From Coniferiporia sulphurascens (Eukaryota > Basidiomycota > Agaricomycetes > Hymenochaetales > Hymenochaetaceae): 64,000 bases of DNA. Under the pieces are notes generated by a model. That model was not told the origin of the DNA. It did not search any database and saw only the letters and a list, made by a program, of their open reading frames with translations. The stretch spans positions 744,001 through 808,000 of the forward strand of contig NBBA01000002.1 of the NCBI GenBank assembly GCA_002794785.1, in the 5' to 3' direction. Both the position numbers and the translations under genes were made by a program. Positions 24,462-35,581 of this stretch are shown one piece after another; position 1 is the first letter of the stretch, and the number at the start of each line of letters is the position of its first letter.

Positions 24462-25810
24462 TGTTAGATTCGCTCCTTGATTAAAGGTTAGAAACAAGTG
24501 ATAACAGATTCACACAATGTTACTAGTTAGTTTAGGGTAGGCTTGGTACCCTTTACTTGCTAGAGTGTTAGAGCTGATGATGGTGGTAAGAGACAAGAGA
24601 TGAATTAAACTGCTTTTTACTGCAATTTTACATTGGGCTTTTATACCCTACATGTTGTATGCTATTTACTATGTTTTGGTAGATACTACAACATACTACT
24701 CTCGCTTTATAAGTCATAGGAATATTCTGGTACAATCCTGTACATGCTATTTACTATTCTTAGCTTCCTATGAGTCAGTCATATATTCCGGTACGTTCTA
24801 CAGCCTACCATGCTATCTTTATCCTATGCCAGAACCTTCCCTAAGTTTCCATCAAGTCATATAGTATAATACCTAAGGTAACCATTCTTGGATACTACTA
24901 TACCTATGATGCTTCTCCTAATTTCCTAATTGATCCTGCTGTGTGATGCACTATACTTGGCTCCCATCAATTGCATCTTCAATTGATCGCCATGCTTCCA
25001 TCGGCTAATCTTAGCTGAATGCTTAGATATACTTGTGTGGCTCAGCGATTATGCTAGCCTTCTTAATCTTATCTTGTTGTGGCTTGTTAATTATTATCGT
25101 AGACTACAATTGAGTCATACCTTCCATGATATTGCTGAAGGGTGTTTGTTCTGGTGTCCTATTGTCTATTGGCATAAAGAGTGCTTCAGGTCCTATAGTG
25201 TTTATATTGGTTATCCTGCTATACCCTGGTGTGACTCTATATGATGGTTCATCATTGAACCACTGTATTATAATTTCTTTATCTATTGGTACTAACTCCT
25301 GTCTTAGATTTGGTTCCTTTCAATCTACTGTTGTGTGTCCTTTGGCCATGAAGTTGGCCTTGTATGCGAATAGTTGTTCTTGTAATTGTTTATTGATAGT
25401 ATGAACTATTTGGTGTGCTGCTTCCACATAATTGGTTGATGTAATAACCGCCCTTTGATAACATAATTCATTATGTGGCTGATCATAAATCTTGGTTCTT
25501 GTGTAAGCACTGATTACATATCTATTCAATTGATATGAGAACATAGTTGCTCTATGTTCAATTATTACTTCTAGCCTTTCCGCCACTTGTTGTTCCCTTG
25601 TAGTATGATTGAATGTAATTTGACAGTTGTCATATCCTGCATTCTGTCCTACTGTTGCACATGCAATGTTAAATGCTTTCCATGCTACTTGATCTGCATC
25701 TTTACAGCATTGACATAGATTCCTGGTATCGATTAAATTTACGGGTCTTGCCATGTCGATCTTGCTTATCCGTTGATCCGGCGATCACAATTTTCATCAA
25801 TTTACTAACA
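24462..25810 (-). mobile_element. TE-A copy 1 (1349 bp), TSD TTTCC
   Basis: It begins TGTTAGATTC and ends TTTACTAACA, flanked by TTTCC at 24457-24461 and 25811-25815. It is almost identical in full length to the copy at 61350-62698. It interrupts the KDZ catalytic exon. With TG...CA ends and a 5-bp duplication it behaves like a solo LTR, but it also contains an ORF. Confidence 0.95.
25104..25754 (-). CDS. TE-A ORF (217 codons with one internal TGA), function unknown
   Basis: The start codon lies 56 bp inside the element. The frame opens MARPVNLIDTRNLCQCC and runs 144 codons to a TGA at 25322-25320. It then stays open in the same frame for 71 more codons to a TAG. The sequence after the TGA is protein-like and similar in all copies. 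A CxxC pair near residue 14 is the only motif seen. It resembles no retroviral enzyme I know. It may be a Gag-like or accessory protein encoded in the U3 part of an LTR. Confidence 0.5.
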
Positions 25811-25988
25811 TTTCCCATCGCCTTCGTTTTGCCATCTCCGTTTTTCATGCATACGGCCACCAGTGGGTGTGTCAGATTATTTATCATCCATGTAAGTGTA
25901 CTGGCTTCGGGCTTACGGATGGTGAGGGTTGTGAAAGGTTTTGGAGCTCTATCAAGCACTTGATCCCATCTATGCACGTAACTGGTGT

Positions 25989-26547
25989 TGTTAAGCTCAA
26001 CGGTTACATGGTGATCGACGTCGGGGCTTCCTGATCATCGGAACTGATGGTATGGCAACAGGGCTTCCTAGATGTCGTAAGTCGAAGGTGATCGTCAGTG
26101 GGGCTTCCTGATCGACGATGTGGACGCGGTAGGCTTCTTTAGCGAGTCGGGTTATGACGAAGTGGTAAGTGGCACACAGGTGCACAGTAGACTGGTGGTA
26201 GCAGATAATGGGCTTGTATGAACAAAGAGCACAAGCTTAGGGCTTGTGCTACTGAAGTTACATGCTTATATGCTACTCTATGTGTTTGCTACTGTATCGA
26301 CTTGGTTAGGTATGTTTACCAGACTTATGGAAGGTCGTGGAAACTCAAGGAAGACCTTGGTAATACAAGTGCGATGATCAGTAAGCAAAGCACATCATCA
26401 TGGTGCAGTAAGGCATCATCATGGCGTCTTATGGCGCAAGGCGAAATAAGGATGAGTAAGGCAGAGGAATGGGGGATGTGCACTGACTGATGATGACGAA
26501 GAGGAAGTGAGTCAGCGCAGTAGGGGAAAGTAAGGAAAATTGTAACA
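25989..26547 (+). mobile_element. Solo LTR-B (559 bp), TSD GGTGT
   Basis: The repeat runs TGTTAAGCTCAACGG...GGAAAATTGTAACA, with GGTGT at both 25984-25988 and 26548-26552. It carries three GGGGCTTCCT words in its first 150 bp and no ORF of note. It lies in an intron of the KDZ gene: the exon before ends near ATGCAC (donor GTAACT) and the next begins at TATCATATGCATC. Confidence 0.95.
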
Positions 26548-28459
26548 GGTGTAAGAGTTCTAATACTAAGGATTCTCTTATAGTTCCTGCACTTTCTAAC
26601 CAAATATACGTCTAGTATCATATGCATCTGTACGCACTTGATTCACAAATCCACCATCTTGGTGAAGCAAATATATTTAAGTTGGGTAGGTGGCTTGCAA
26701 GGCGTCTCCACAGCAGCCACAGGCGTCTTTCTAGTGGGCAATGTGGGTTGACAGATTGTGGAATCCCTGAAGACGAGCTGGACGACGAATGGCAGATGCA
26801 ACTCGTGGCCCAGACCAAACCCTTACCTTGTATGCATATCTTTTCCATGTGCAATACTTGCGTATATTAACCCTTCCTGTTTCTCTAGGACAATCGAAAA
26901 CAATTGCCAAAAATGCGATTGAAGAAGTCATAGCACTGCAAGATCGTCTCGATACCCTCACAAGACGACTATCAATCCTTGACAGCCAGATCCTCAATGC
27001 TGACGACAATATTAGCTTCGGTGATTTCAGTGCCCAGGCACAGCATATTATTGCAATTTGGGTGAAGCTCTCTATGGACATTAAACGCCATACTGATGTG
27101 CTTGGAGTCGAGGATCTTGAGAATCTGAATGCTCTGAAGAGCAGTCCTTTCATTAGCATGCGATTGAATGCATGCACTCTAAAGCAGAGGTTAAGATTTA
27201 AGCTACAGTCTCGAAAGTTTGAGCTTCAGAACATTGAATGCTCATACAAGCATCATGTTTCACAGCGAGATGGTTAGTTAATCCATTATCTGTTATATTC
27301 CACTACCGTAACTACATATATTTTTAGAGCAAAAGAAAATGGACCTTATCGAGTCACAACTCAAGTGTCACGACCCCAGCATAACTCAGCTGGCTCTCAA
27401 GTACAACAAGCTATGCGAAAGCATGCAGAAACTTGTGCGTGAAGGCCGAGCGCCTGCATGTGCAATGTGCCCTTGCCCAGTCCAAACAAAAGGTCTGTTT
27501 GATATGGATATTGATGATGAACTCTGGAGTGATCTAGGGCTGTTCGACAAAGCTGATGGTGATATACCCCATTGGCTTGGTGATGAAAATGTCAGAAAGG
27601 GCATTCATGCTCTGCTGGATGTCCATCGATGTAACAAGGAAATTAAACAGATTGAAAAAGAAAGCAAAGCAATGAGGGAATGGTTTGCAACCAAGTGGGG
27701 AAGGATTTCTTCTGCAATCGCTAACTCTTGTAAGTCGGCCCTTTACTGAGAACCACTCCCTGTCATGTTGCAATTATCTCCTTCAGCAAAAAACTCGGGT
27801 CTTCGCTATGCACTTACCATGCGTAGGATGAAATTTTTACTGCTTTTTCAAGAGTGGCGGTTGCACCTATCTTCCCTTCCGCTCTCTTCTCCCTTTAATC
27901 TAAGTGCTTGGGGCCCAACCGAAGAAGACTTGCATTACCTTGCAATATACCAGGCTCGCACACGTGGAATATGCAGTGTTCAAGCCGACTCACCTGGTTC
28001 AGCGATTTCTTCCACCTCTACTACTGATGACGAGGTGGACGTTCATGATGAGGTGGACATGGATGACGAGCTTTATGCTGATGACGAAGTATACGAAGTA
28101 ATGGAGGCGATGGAAGGCATGCCTGTCCAAGACTCCCACATAGATAGTGCCGACTTCCAGGTGGATTCAAGAGATTTCGAGTACATGTCTTTGTCTTCTC
28201 CATCAGTTCCCCCATCACCCCAAAAAAGGCAGCATTTGTATGATCCTTTCCTATAAAACACTATTTACTTATACTAGTAGCACTTGTATGCTCGAATTTA
28301 ATATTGCTTGTGAGAAACTGTTAACTGAAGGATTCTCGAAATTAACACTCACAAAGACATGCTAAGTAGTCTAAGTGTTCTGCAATTATAACTTTAGAGG
28401 CCTATACTAACATCTATTAGGACTAACAAATGCATCTAGGATCTTCTGCGTGGTACTGA

Positions 28460-28790
28460 ACCCTACATGGGCATGCCCAAAAAAGCAACTGGGCGCGTCC
28501 AAAATTCAAATTCAGATTGGGCGCTCCCAAAGTTTACAGGGCATGCCCTACAATGTATTTGGGCACGCCCTACTGACTACCTGGGCACACCCTCAATGTA
28601 TTTGGGTGCACCCTACTGACTATTTGGGCATGCCCTACTGACTACTTGGGCATGCCCTGCTGACAACTTGGGCACACCCAAATAGTCAGTAGGGTGTGTC
28701 CTGCAAAGTATTTAGGTGTGCCCTACAGACTATTTGGGCATGCCCTAAGAAGTATTTGGGCATGCCCTGGTAAACCACTGGGCTGGAAGC
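28460..28790. repeat. Right subterminal array of GGGCATGCCC-type palindromes
   Basis: About thirteen copies of TGGGCATGCCCT, TGGGCACGCCCT or TGGGCACACCC occur every 24-26 bp. They are separated by spacers such as ACTGACTACT and AAGTATT, beginning 200 bp after the transposase stop. It mirrors the left array (12190-13190). Confidence 0.88.
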
Positions 28791-28964
28791 CAACCAGGAG
28801 TTGGCAACACTAAAGTTCAGCCTAGGACAGAAAGGACAAAGGTGTCTTTGTTGCTGTCAGATAGACTGAGGCAACAAAGGCACGGAAAGCAAACGGGAAT
28901 AGCGAGGGAATTATGTAAGCGTAGATCTGTACAGTCCGGAGTAAATACCATCATGTGACCATCA

Positions 28965-29035
28965 GTCCGGCACGTCAGGTGACAGCCCGGCGCGTCATGT
29001 GACTGACAACCCGGCGCGTCATGTGACGTCTGGAC
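28965..29035 (+). repeat. Three direct repeats of CCGGCGCGTCATGTGAC type
   Basis: CCGGCACGTCAGGTGAC, CCGGCGCGTCATGTGAC and CCGGCGCGTCATGTGAC follow each other at about 22-bp spacing. A fourth, partial copy (CATCATGTGACCATCAGTC) lies just upstream. Each unit holds a GTCATGTGAC or GTCAGGTGAC near-palindrome, so a protein-binding site is possible. Confidence 0.7.
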
Positions 29036-29084
29036 CCGGTGGTCTCCAATGCGTAGGCATCAGAGTAGTAAGCCCTGGGCTTAC

Positions 29085-29300
29085 ATGGGCATGTCCAAGT
29101 AGCCTACTAGGCCCACCTAAATGCTGGTCGCATCCTAAGCCTTGTGGGGCAGGCCCAATGGTCACGCCCAATTTTTCAAGGGCATGCCTGCTTTCTCATG
29201 GGTGGGCCCTAAGGCTGATCCAGTACTTCTGGGTGTGCCCTCTATTACTTGGGCAAGCCCAATGTTCAATGGACGAGCCAATGCTGTGGGCCTGCAACTG
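29085..29300. repeat. Second right subterminal block of GGGC/GCCC words
   Basis: Less regular elements such as TGGGCATGTCCA, AGGCCCACCT, GGGCATGCCTG, TGGGTGTGCCC and TGGGCAAGCCCA continue the palindrome theme toward the right inverted repeat. Confidence 0.7.
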
Positions 29301-29809
29301 GTGGCCAAACCCGACATTTTGCGGAGTGTTGATCAATAAATTATATGCCATGTAAGCTGTAACCAGATTCCAGAGTGCTAAAAACCATGTAGAGCTTAGT
29401 ACATGTGAGTGAATTACATTCATAATTTTCGTTAAACATTGCTGACCTGCTCTTTTTCTTGTGCACCTAGTTTACATTATATCAGCGTATGGTATTTTCC
29501 ATTTTTTGTTGCATAATGCCTTTGTATGCCACCCTTCAGGTCACCTCATGTGCTCTGGTACTTATTCCCATTGATCTGGTACAATAAAATGGTCAGCAGC
29601 CTGCTGTATGCATTGGATTTTGCATGGCACAGAGTTTATGCCGCTTTTAAGGCTCCTGTGTGCAGAGGGCCATGCAGTGTTGCACCACATGCTGACGAAT
29701 ACATACGGGTATTCAGAAAATATTCTAGCATTTGACCTCAGGCTGAGTGTATGTTGCGTGAGTATAGAATATACAGCCCTATTAAACAAGCCGCTAAAAA
29801 AAGAGACTA

Positions 29810-30054
29810 TGACCCCAGACACCCCGTGACAGAGCTCTATCGGGCCTGCCCATTTGGTCGCACCCAGGTCACTTTGGGTTGGCCTTATTGGGCGGACCCA
29901 GTCAGTATGGGTCCACCCGCCAGGGCACGCCCAATGGTGTCGGGCAAGCCCTACAGGCAGGCCTACGAAAATTGGGCTCGAGGTCAATTAGACTTAACAT
30001 TTGGCATGGGACAGATCAGTCTAATAGACCCCAGGATAGGGGTTGCCTGAAGTG
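29810..30054 (-). repeat. Right terminal inverted repeat (~245 bp)
   Basis: This is the reverse complement of 11374-11618 with a few mismatches. It ends GGTTGCCTGAAGTG and is followed at once by the duplication CACGAGG. Confidence 0.9.
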
Positions 30055-30061
30055 CACGAGG
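30055..30061. repeat. Target-site duplication, right (CACGAGG)
   Basis: Identical to 11367-11373. The empty host site therefore reads ...ATTACTCACGAGGAATAG... Confidence 0.9.
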
Positions 30062-33000
30062 AATAGTATTCATGCGACTATCGGAGGAGCCGGCCTGAAT
30101 GAATGACATACATCAAAGACTGAAGATACGAAGGGGGTCTTACACCGTGTGATGACGGCTTCCAATGACGTTTAGGCTTTCTAGACTCTCAAGCCGTTTC
30201 GGAAGGGGCTAAGTCACTCAAAAGGAGGCATCGATATCCCTTCAACGATAACTCAAGCCCCGGGCCACACTCATTGCAGACAGCTCTCCAAGATGATCGT
30301 TACTCCTAAGATGTTTACTTCTCTGACCCATTTGATGCAGTGGCAGATATGCGGAGCACCACACCTCCGCATTTGTTCCGGCGGTAACGGACTTCGAACT
30401 TCGGTCTAGCTGTGGCGGGACTTTGACATCTCCGCCTTGCTCAGGTGAGTTGCTACTTACATTGATCCTTTCTTTGCGCGTCTTCTCGAGGAAGGCGTTG
30501 CGTTCGGGAGTATAGCGGCCATCGTCGGACGTTCGGTCTCTTGGTTGGCCTAATTAGTCACAGCCATCTCTATCTACCGTCATGTGCCCTGACCAGTTTT
30601 CCTTGCTCTCTTTATAGATGGTGGTTCCAGGTAAAGTGGATGCTCATAGAATCTCCCCGTGCACTCAACTTATGCCGATAAGTTGCCTTGTCTTCATTGG
30701 GGTTTAGGTCAATGGACACGAGGTACGTATATGCTGATCTGCGAAAGATGAAGTGTGGGTCAAATTCATCGGCTTTGGTGATCTTGTCACTTATTTGAGG
30801 ACCGACCTCGGTATATCTACGTAAGACAGCGAGGAATTTGATTATTCTAAATACTTTGGGGATTCACCAATTTGGACTCTTATGATGCTTACCCGGCAGC
30901 AGCCTCTGGCCTTCCCCGCATTCTCAATACTCAACGTATCAGGCCAAAAGCGCTACCCGAAACGGACAAATCACTTCAACCGTTGGTCGCTCTTCGGCCC
31001 ACACCTCCGAACTTTTCTAATAAGGGATGCAAATATTAATTGCGGTCTATCTTTCAGCGAACGCAATCCTATTTAACGTAGCGCAACGCAATGCAGTCAT
31101 AGCGTCTGACATCGAGCATGCTTGCGATGGTCGCACTGACGGTTAAAACGTGCACCATCTACGACTTCTAGTCAGTCGTCAAATACCACGGTATCCCCTG
31201 GTTATGCGCCACACATTGGTTCATCACGATCACTTATGTTCGTCCCTCTTCCTCCGCTCTTCCTTTGCTAGACATTATTGGCGATTAAGCTAACTATTCA
31301 TCTTAGCTTCATCACACCAGCGCCGAGCTTCCCCACTATCGCGGGGGAAAATAGAACTTCCAAAGGGGTGCTGCCGCAACTGTGAACCGAGACTTCCTTG
31401 GCTGGCGAGGGTGCTTCCTCCTGCATCATGATGGTGTGTGCTATCTTCGCGGATCGTTTGTCAACCCAGCTGACCAGTCCTACATATTTAGTGGCTCATT
31501 ATCACGTTGTTCATCACTTCTTCCCGCAAATGCCCTTCTGTAAGTCATTATATGCGCAGCATTGTATAGGATGGAAAAACGAAAGCTAATTTTATTCGCT
31601 CATAGACAATGGGGTATCTACAACGCTTCATTGGCGAGCACTATCGCTAATCGAACGAGTCTCTTTTCAAAGGCCAAGGAAGACGTATAACAAGTGCCAA
31701 TTCGTAGAGGACGAGGGTGAGTGCTAATCTCTTGGACCATTTCGCCGGAGCTCCCAGAGCGCTTTGTCCTGATTGTTTAAAAGAAATGTTGTGCAGGCAA
31801 CGTGCCGTTCTGCAAGAATAAATCCGGGAGATACGCAGTCATCGATGTGGTCCGGCACAAGTAAGGGAGCTAAGGCTCTCATTGGGGAATATCACGGGTC
31901 CCGCGAAGTACTAGTGCCCGGCGCTACCGTGGAAGCCGTCTCGGTGGAGTTTTGTGGAGAGGGCGAGTAGAGCTTCAGCAAAGGAGGGAGCTATGAATGC
32001 AAAAGACGCCTCTGTTGAGCCGCTTATATCGGTTTTCTTGATCATAACTTAGGAAGCCAGAAGAAGTGCACCTGGTCGTTCACACGATACGTTCGGTGGG
32101 TGCCAGTGAAGACTACTACTGAATAAGTTTTTTCCTATTAAACTCCCAACTTTGATCTCTGATCATGTAATCTTGTTACCGCATTCGGCCGATTTCGGAG
32201 CCGGGAAAACATTTCGCGGCATCAGCTGCCTATGCCCGCTTGAGTTCTCTCACGCGATTACTTTACTGGATATACGACATACTCGTGCAGCACATAGATA
32301 TTCGAAATGCGTTCGCATAGGCCACGCATTTCTGGTGCATGTATTCATCAAATTTTCCGGTTAACCTAGAGTTCTCATCGCACAGGCTCGGCTTGCTGCA
32401 TTGCGCAGAGTGGCAGACGATCCATGATGCATCGACTCGGATTGCCCGCTGAAAAAAGGCAGCTTGCCATAAATGACGAGTGCCACAGCCAACGGCCCGT
32501 TATAGTCCACGTATAAATATGTTGCTCCACCTGTATCGAAGAAGGTCCAAATGACTTCGAGTTTATGGAGCCAATTAGTAGTTATTTGTTTGGTATTTAC
32601 TTCCGAGTCCGCCTACTAAACAGATGATCGTAGCTAGGCGCTCTCCGTGCCTTACCTGCAGATCAAGGGACTTAGGTGGTGCATTTAAGTAAGTAGCTGT
32701 GTAGCTGCTTTGCAGTGTTGTTTGGGCGCCCGTGCTGCATCGCTGTGCAGGGAAGAAAGTTAAGTACGCATGGAGCTGTTAGTTTCCCTCCGCAGAAAGT
32801 TTCGCCTTTACTGTAATAGCCTCCGGCTTTGTCCTCAGAACTACAACAACATCAAACACAGCCCAGACCCAGGTCATTGCAGAGCCTGCTTCCGGTTCCG
32901 AAAGCAAAAAAAGGATGCGGCCAACCGAATCACAATACTCTTCCCCTATCTTTAATCTGAGAACTCCGTAGTCGTACACGATACATTTACATGTCTCTTG

Positions 33001-33200
33001 GAATACACTGATATTTCCGTGCACGGGCGAGTATCCCCTGACTTCTACGGGAGGGCCTAAGACACGTCTGGAACCGCCGATTATGACGCAATGAGTACCT
33101 GGGTGAACGGAACCAAAATCACCATCAGCTTCGTGACAAGGATAGTGCAGGCACAAAGAAAGAAACATGGCCAACGGAGGAAGTATAAGTAATTGTGGAA
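30062..33200. other. 3.1 kb host flank without a recognised gene
   Basis: It has mixed composition and no repeat shared with the rest of the window. Frames are short (60-65 codons on the plus strand). I see no domain motif or convincing exon chain. It may hold the 3' end of the UBX gene and an unrecognised small gene. Confidence 0.4.
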
Positions 33201-33276
33201 CGTAAGACATTGACGAAAAGGTCGAACAGTGTAGCGTTGATGGGAAAAACGGGAAGAAAATGGAAACGCAACGCAC

Positions 33277-34704
33277 CGCAGAGGGCGTCAGTCCAAGCTC
33301 GCGCAGTGTCTTCGAAAAATCTGTACGTGAGAATTGCTTTCTGCTCGTACAGGGTCCGTTACAATTAGTGGCATGATACATGTCGAATGAGTGTAATCGG
33401 AAGCAAACGGGGCATCGGTTCAAACAACGAGAGACAGTAAGTGAATTGTCCTCGCGGAGAAGCAAATGCATGTACCTTGGATAATGCATCGCGAAAGTGA
33501 CTGTGTCGACATCGACACTTAAAGTTTGGGCCGCGAGATATTCTGCAACCTCACGCAGCGCTACAGACGGGAAAAATGCTCAGACACGCTGATGATTTTA
33601 TAAGAAGTACTTAAGAGGACTCACTCGATTCGCTGGGCAAAGCCGTCACATAAGGCTTGCCGCCACTTGCAAGGCGGATCTGCAGGCGGGTCTCCTTATA
33701 GTCGCGTCCTGCTGTACCAGCACCTGAGCTAGTACTCGCTGCAGTTGTGGGAGGAGCGGGTGTTGCTGCGTAATTTGTCCCTGATTAAATGCTTTTCATA
33801 TCGGCTAGCGCAGAAAGGACATACCAACAACAGGCGCACTACCGCCTTCTCGCAGTAACTTCTCCTTCTCCGCACGCTCCCGCCTCTCAGCTTTATCTTG
33901 CTCAATCTTGCGCCGGATCTCCTCGCGAGCACGCGCATCGTCAAGCTTCTCCTTGCGCAAGAGCTCCGCTGCCTTCATTGCCTCCTTTGCCTTGAGATCC
34001 TCACGGATCGACCCCGCATCCTTGCCTGCCTTGCGCCTGATTGCCTCATTTGCGCGCTGCTCCTCAAGCTCCTTCACACTTTTCACCGCGCGCTTTTCCG
34101 CAAGCTTCGTGCGCAACTCGGCGAGCTTTTGAGCGCGCTCCTCCTCGGTAAGCGGTTTGATCTGAAAATGGTTGGGATAAGCCCGTAAGTGGAAGATGTC
34201 GAATAGCATTGAGCCCACACCTCTTCCACCGACTCTTCAAACTGATCGTGCCCGCTCTTCTCAGCATGGAAGTTCGCAAAGTCCGCGTTCTTGAAAGTCT
34301 TTCCGCACTGAGTACACTTGATGCTCTATGTTCGAACGCGATCAGCCTACCATCCTCCTCGACTTTCGACTCTGAGTCTCAGCAGGACATACCTTAGCCT
34401 CAGGTGCAGCACTGCCTTCTCTAGCATTGTCTCCTCCTGCAGCCACAGCTGCCCCGTCCTTCCCGTACACAGCCCGCAGAGCCTCCGCATCTTCGTCATC
34501 GTCTACATCCCTTGGCGCCCCTCCACCCGCAGACGCTTGAGGCGCAGCGCTCTGTGAGGCAGGGTCTGGGATTTCATCGTCCGTATGTGCAAAAAGGAAA
34601 TCGAGCGCAGGCTGGAGCCCCGCACCGCGCGTCGCGCGCAGCGCCCAATCAACGCGTGCAGGTTCAAAGCCCATGCCGAGCAGCGTGTCTTTGTCGCCAG
34701 CCAT
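33277..34704 (-). CDS. UBA / C2H2 zinc finger / UBX protein (Cdc48-p97 cofactor type)
   Basis: Predicted adaptor linking ubiquitylated substrates to the Cdc48/p97 ATPase. Six exons join in frame: 34704-34393, 34316-34221, 34161-33825, 33780-33625, 33560-33476 and 33340-33277. The N-terminal UBA reads LLGMGFEPARVDWAL. Exon 2 holds a C2H2 finger (CTQCGKTF...FHAEKSGH). Exon 3 is a long charged coiled coil rich in Glu, Lys, Arg and Ala. Exons 4-6 form the UBX domain (KETRLQIRLASGGKPYVTAL, then FSRTDFSKTLRELGLTPSA). UBA plus UBX is the layout of UBXN1/SAKS1. The last coding exon after 33277 (donor GTGCGT) was not located, so the C-terminus is open. The plus-strand frames over this locus are shadows. 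Confidence 0.87.
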
Positions 34705-35321
34705 GTTTATGATTTCGTCAAGATCGAACGTGAAGTATCGTGCAATGACCTCTGCCGAGGAATGTGAATAGCCTCCAGACAGAGAGGGTAAGTCAGTGAG
34801 CCGTGACGGTCAGACAACGGCACCTGACGGCTTACGACGTCGTCCGCGGACACAATCTCTGTTGATCTCAAGTGCGATTAAATTCAATTGAACAATTCTC
34901 TGCTGGTGTAATTGGAAAACAGCCTTTGTGAGGCGACTCGGATGCGTAGCACATATGCACCGGCCTGACGGGTTGACCACACTGCTCTGATGACAAATAC
35001 CTCGATAAGGGCTACGTTTTACACGATCATATATTTCAGTTAAAACTTCACAAAAAAGTGACGGAAATTATATCACATTATATTGGAATAAAATGTCTGT
35101 AACATGTAAAAGGGCTGTAATCGAATAAATGCAACTGTCCCCCCAATATGATGTCATATAATACTTGACTATTTCCATAAGACTCATTGTTTTCAGGTAG
35201 TGTTGCACTTGCTTATACATGAGGATATAAGACTTGTGGGTTTTACATATTGTTGTCCACTTTGCTATTGATTATCAGGCAGGTTTCCTCATTCATTCTT
35301 ATCAACATACAGTTTTTTTTC
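34705..35321. other. Upstream region of the UBX gene; no gene
   Basis: It is AT-rich from about 35000. No frame or repeat was recognised apart from a short T tract just before the solo LTR. It contains the UBX promoter. Confidence 0.5.
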
Positions 35322-35581
35322 TCTTAAAATCTATGCACATTGTGGTAGACAATGAGGTGCAGTGGTGTAGTAGAGGCGAAGGTGAGTTATCAGCGTAAAC
35401 CGATGATATTATCTAGGGCGAGACCAGCTCCCCTTATATACACGTTCCGTGGGCTAGTATTACTATAACTATCTAGCTCCTATATCATATGGCGTTATCA
35501 TTGCGTTATCGTTTACTTAGTAAGGTGGTTGTTCATATGACCATGCACTATATTTATGTCGTTCATTATATTTATTTAATA
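35322..35581 (-). mobile_element. Solo copia LTR (260 bp), TSD TTTTC
   Basis: Reverse-oriented LTR of the copia family (TCTTAAAATCTATG...TTTAATA), flanked by TTTTC at 35317-35321 and 35582-35586. It is more similar to the solo LTR at 12523 than to the 42.5-kb pair; for example both have CCAGCTCCCCTTATATACACG. Confidence 0.9.

Larger units (their letters stand above)
22425..28256 (+). pseudogene. KDZ (Kyakuja-Dileera-Zisupton) transposase, broken by stops and two insertions
   Basis: Transposase that would mobilise the surrounding element. The N-terminal exon (22425-23207) carries the Cys-cluster region ending PAPLQLLNNGLFACALCFP, typical of KDZ proteins. The catalytic core keeps three acidic residues: Asp in VLVCVDACF (about 23910), Asp in ILYDIGCQL (about 24405) and Glu in TDGEGCERFW (about 25935). 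Downstream exons include KLGRWLARR (26680), an exon from about 26890, one from about 27330 and a final exon with an acidic tail ending at 28256. Damage: in-frame TGA after MPPN (23205), after LRH (about 23343) and after ARNRD (24075), plus a 1349-bp TE-A in the core exon at 24462. A 559-bp LTR lies in the next intron. Removing the TE-A and one TTTCC restores the frame. Confidence 0.9.
11374..30054 (+). mobile_element. 18.7-kb KDZ-family DNA transposon with cargo genes and nested insertions
   Basis: The element is bounded by inverted termini (CACTTCAGGCAACCCC at the left, its complement at the right) and by the duplication CACGAGG. In order it holds a ~245-bp inverted repeat, a subterminal palindrome array (12.2-13.2 kb), a minus-strand multi-exon gene (13.5-17.7 kb), a plus-strand gene (20.1-22.2 kb), the KDZ transposase (22.4-28.3 kb), a second palindrome array (28.5-29.3 kb) and the right inverted repeat. 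A 257-bp copia LTR, a 1349-bp TE-A and a 559-bp LTR-B were inserted later. Without them and their duplications the element was about 16.5 kb. KDZ (Kyakuja-Dileera-Zisupton) elements are known as large cargo-carrying transposons in mushrooms. This copy is now defective. Confidence 0.92.

Noticed and set aside
24462..25810. TE-A as a DNA transposon (MITE or small TIR element)
   Set aside because: The inverted match at the ends is only about six bases (TGTTAG/CTAACA), the duplication is 5 bp, and there is a TATA box near one end, all as in solo LTRs.
32779..33489. 236-codon minus-strand ORF as a separate gene
   Set aside because: Its first part overlaps UBX exons 5 and 6 together with their introns. 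It is read through splice sites, and the remainder shows no motif.
33789..34712. Plus-strand frames of 60-96 codons
   Set aside because: They are antisense shadows of the UBX gene, whose exons and domains lie on the minus strand.
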